Assembly (NCBI RefSeq): GCF_947486615.1
Contig: NZ_CANKUD010000008.1
Coordinates: 1-64,000 of the forward strand
Direction of reading: 5' to 3'
Source: an uncultured Modestobacter sp.
GTDB taxonomy: Bacteria; Actinomycetota; Actinomycetes; Mycobacteriales; Geodermatophilaceae
Length of the DNA stretch: 64,000 bases
In this document: positions 63,622-64,000 of the stretch, in pieces
Position numbering within the stretch: position 1 is the stretch's first letter
How the letters are laid out: every line of letters starts with the position of its first letter
Notes under the pieces: model-generated
The model's input: the letters and a program-made list of their open reading frames with translations, nothing else
Database searches by the model: none
What the model was told of the DNA's origin: nothing
Made by a program: the position numbers and the translations under genes

Positions 63622-64000
63622 CTGCCGCCCAGCCATCGAAGGCCGGCGCACCGCCCGCCGCCGCGTCGGTCAATGGTCTGTCCCGAGCGCCGGTGCTGCC
63701 CCCACCTCGTCGCCGCCGCCGTCCGGGCCTGTTGGCCCTGGCCGTGACCATGGTGGTCCTCGGGGCGTTGGGTTCGGCCTATCTGGCGACGTCGCTGGGT
63801 CAGACGTCACCGGTGATCGCGATCGCGCGGGAGGTGCCCTGGGGACAGACCCTCACCGCCGCCGACCTGGTGGAGGCGAGGATCTCGACCGATGCGGCGC
63901 TGGAGCCCATCCCGTACGGCAACCGCGACCAGGTGATCGGCCTGGTCGCCGCGACCACCCTGGCGCCGGGCTCGCTGCTCACCCACGAAGCCCTGACCGA
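63618..64000 (+). CDS. SAF-domain (CpaB/RcpC-like) protein, partial
   Basis: The reading frame runs off the window end. The visible 127 residues comprise a disordered basic N terminus (RRRRRPG), a membrane helix (LLALAVTMVVLGALGSAYLA) and a SAF domain (REVPWGQTLTAADLVEARIS, VIGLVAATTLAPGSLLTHEAL). SAF proteins of this kind (CpaB/RcpC) assemble Flp/Tad pili. The 4-nt overlap with the secreted protein gene indicates one operon. ATPase and TadB/TadC genes would be expected just beyond the window. Confidence 0.85.
   Translation, partial: MTAAQPSKAGAPPAAASVNGLSRAPVLPPPRRRRRPGLLALAVTMVVLGALGSAYLATSLGQTSPVIAIAREVPWGQTLTAADLVEARISTDAALEPIPYGNRDQVIGLVAATTLAPGSLLTHEALT

Overview
This window reads as chromosomal DNA of a high-GC actinobacterium, most likely a member of the Geodermatophilaceae (Blastococcus, Geodermatophilus, Modestobacter type). 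That placement is inferred from very high GC throughout, frequent GTG starts, dense 4-nt stop/start overlaps, an F420 pathway gene (fbiC), ANTAR and STAS/PP2C-type regulators, and a gene order that, from memory, matches a conserved actinobacterial block (ssb-ettA-thioesterase ... glbO-alpha-glucosidase ... HNH ... DUF5130/CtaJ-like-pepN-DsbA-like ... rpiB, as around Rv2465c-Rv2478c in mycobacteria). No ribosomal RNA or CRISPR array is visible.

Layout. 1-12.1 kb: cupin protein, two lipoproteins, a coiled-coil membrane protein, fbiC, a class A beta-lactamase lipoprotein translationally overlapped with a flavin reductase, then a divergent disulfide-oxidoreductase-like flavoprotein and NAD kinase, a transglutaminase and an SGNH hydrolase. 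12.2-19.5 kb: signalling and stress genes (PAS-GGDEF-EAL protein, STAS protein, DUF427, luciferase-like monooxygenase, GAF-ANTAR regulator, S1C protease with PDZ), an orphan Imm5-like immunity gene and tRNA-Arg(TCT). 19.7-30.5 kb: ssb, ettA, a phosphatase, a thioesterase, the overlapped operon bioY-bioM-bioN-MOSC, a roadblock-like protein, an orphan sugar-type ABC ATPase, a GH13 glucosidase and truncated haemoglobin. 30.5-50.9 kb: MFS transporter, S9 peptidase, HNH nuclease, a secreted anchored protein followed by its own sortase, kynureninase, amidase, CtaJ-like protein, DUF5130, aminopeptidase N, DsbA-family protein, SDR, PAS-GAF-PP2C phosphatase, MBL hydrolase, DUF429, rpiB, maleylpyruvate isomerase-like protein and an Eis-like acetyltransferase. 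51-56.2 kb: a sensor kinase/LuxR response regulator pair, a large two-part lipoprotein with a serine linker, and an ECF41-type sigma factor.

56.2-61.9 kb looks like an integrated accessory segment. A short, abnormal tRNA-Gly(TCC)-like gene comes first. It is followed by a TLGYGD ion channel, an ArsR-family metal sensor facing a Cys-rich copper-binding four-helix protein across a perfect 8+8 palindrome, a Met/His-rich DUF305 membrane protein, a tyrosine integrase, an excisionase-like HTH protein and an XRE regulator. From 62.1 kb to the window end, a tightly overlapped operon begins (lipoprotein, secreted protein, SAF-domain protein). It looks like the start of a Tad/Flp-pilus-like locus that continues beyond the window.

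The non-coding sequence is unusually rich in hairpins. Nearly every convergent gene junction carries a perfect 11-18 bp stem, and at least three of these (near 30.1, 44.3 and 49.6 kb, probably also 22.0 kb) share sequence, so they form a small family of dispersed palindromic elements at gene 3' ends. I see no clear-cut new defence or biosynthetic system. The strongest leads are the dispersed hairpin family, the copper/ArsR island, the sortase-substrate pair with an unconventional sorting signal, and the operon fusing biotin transport with a MOSC protein.
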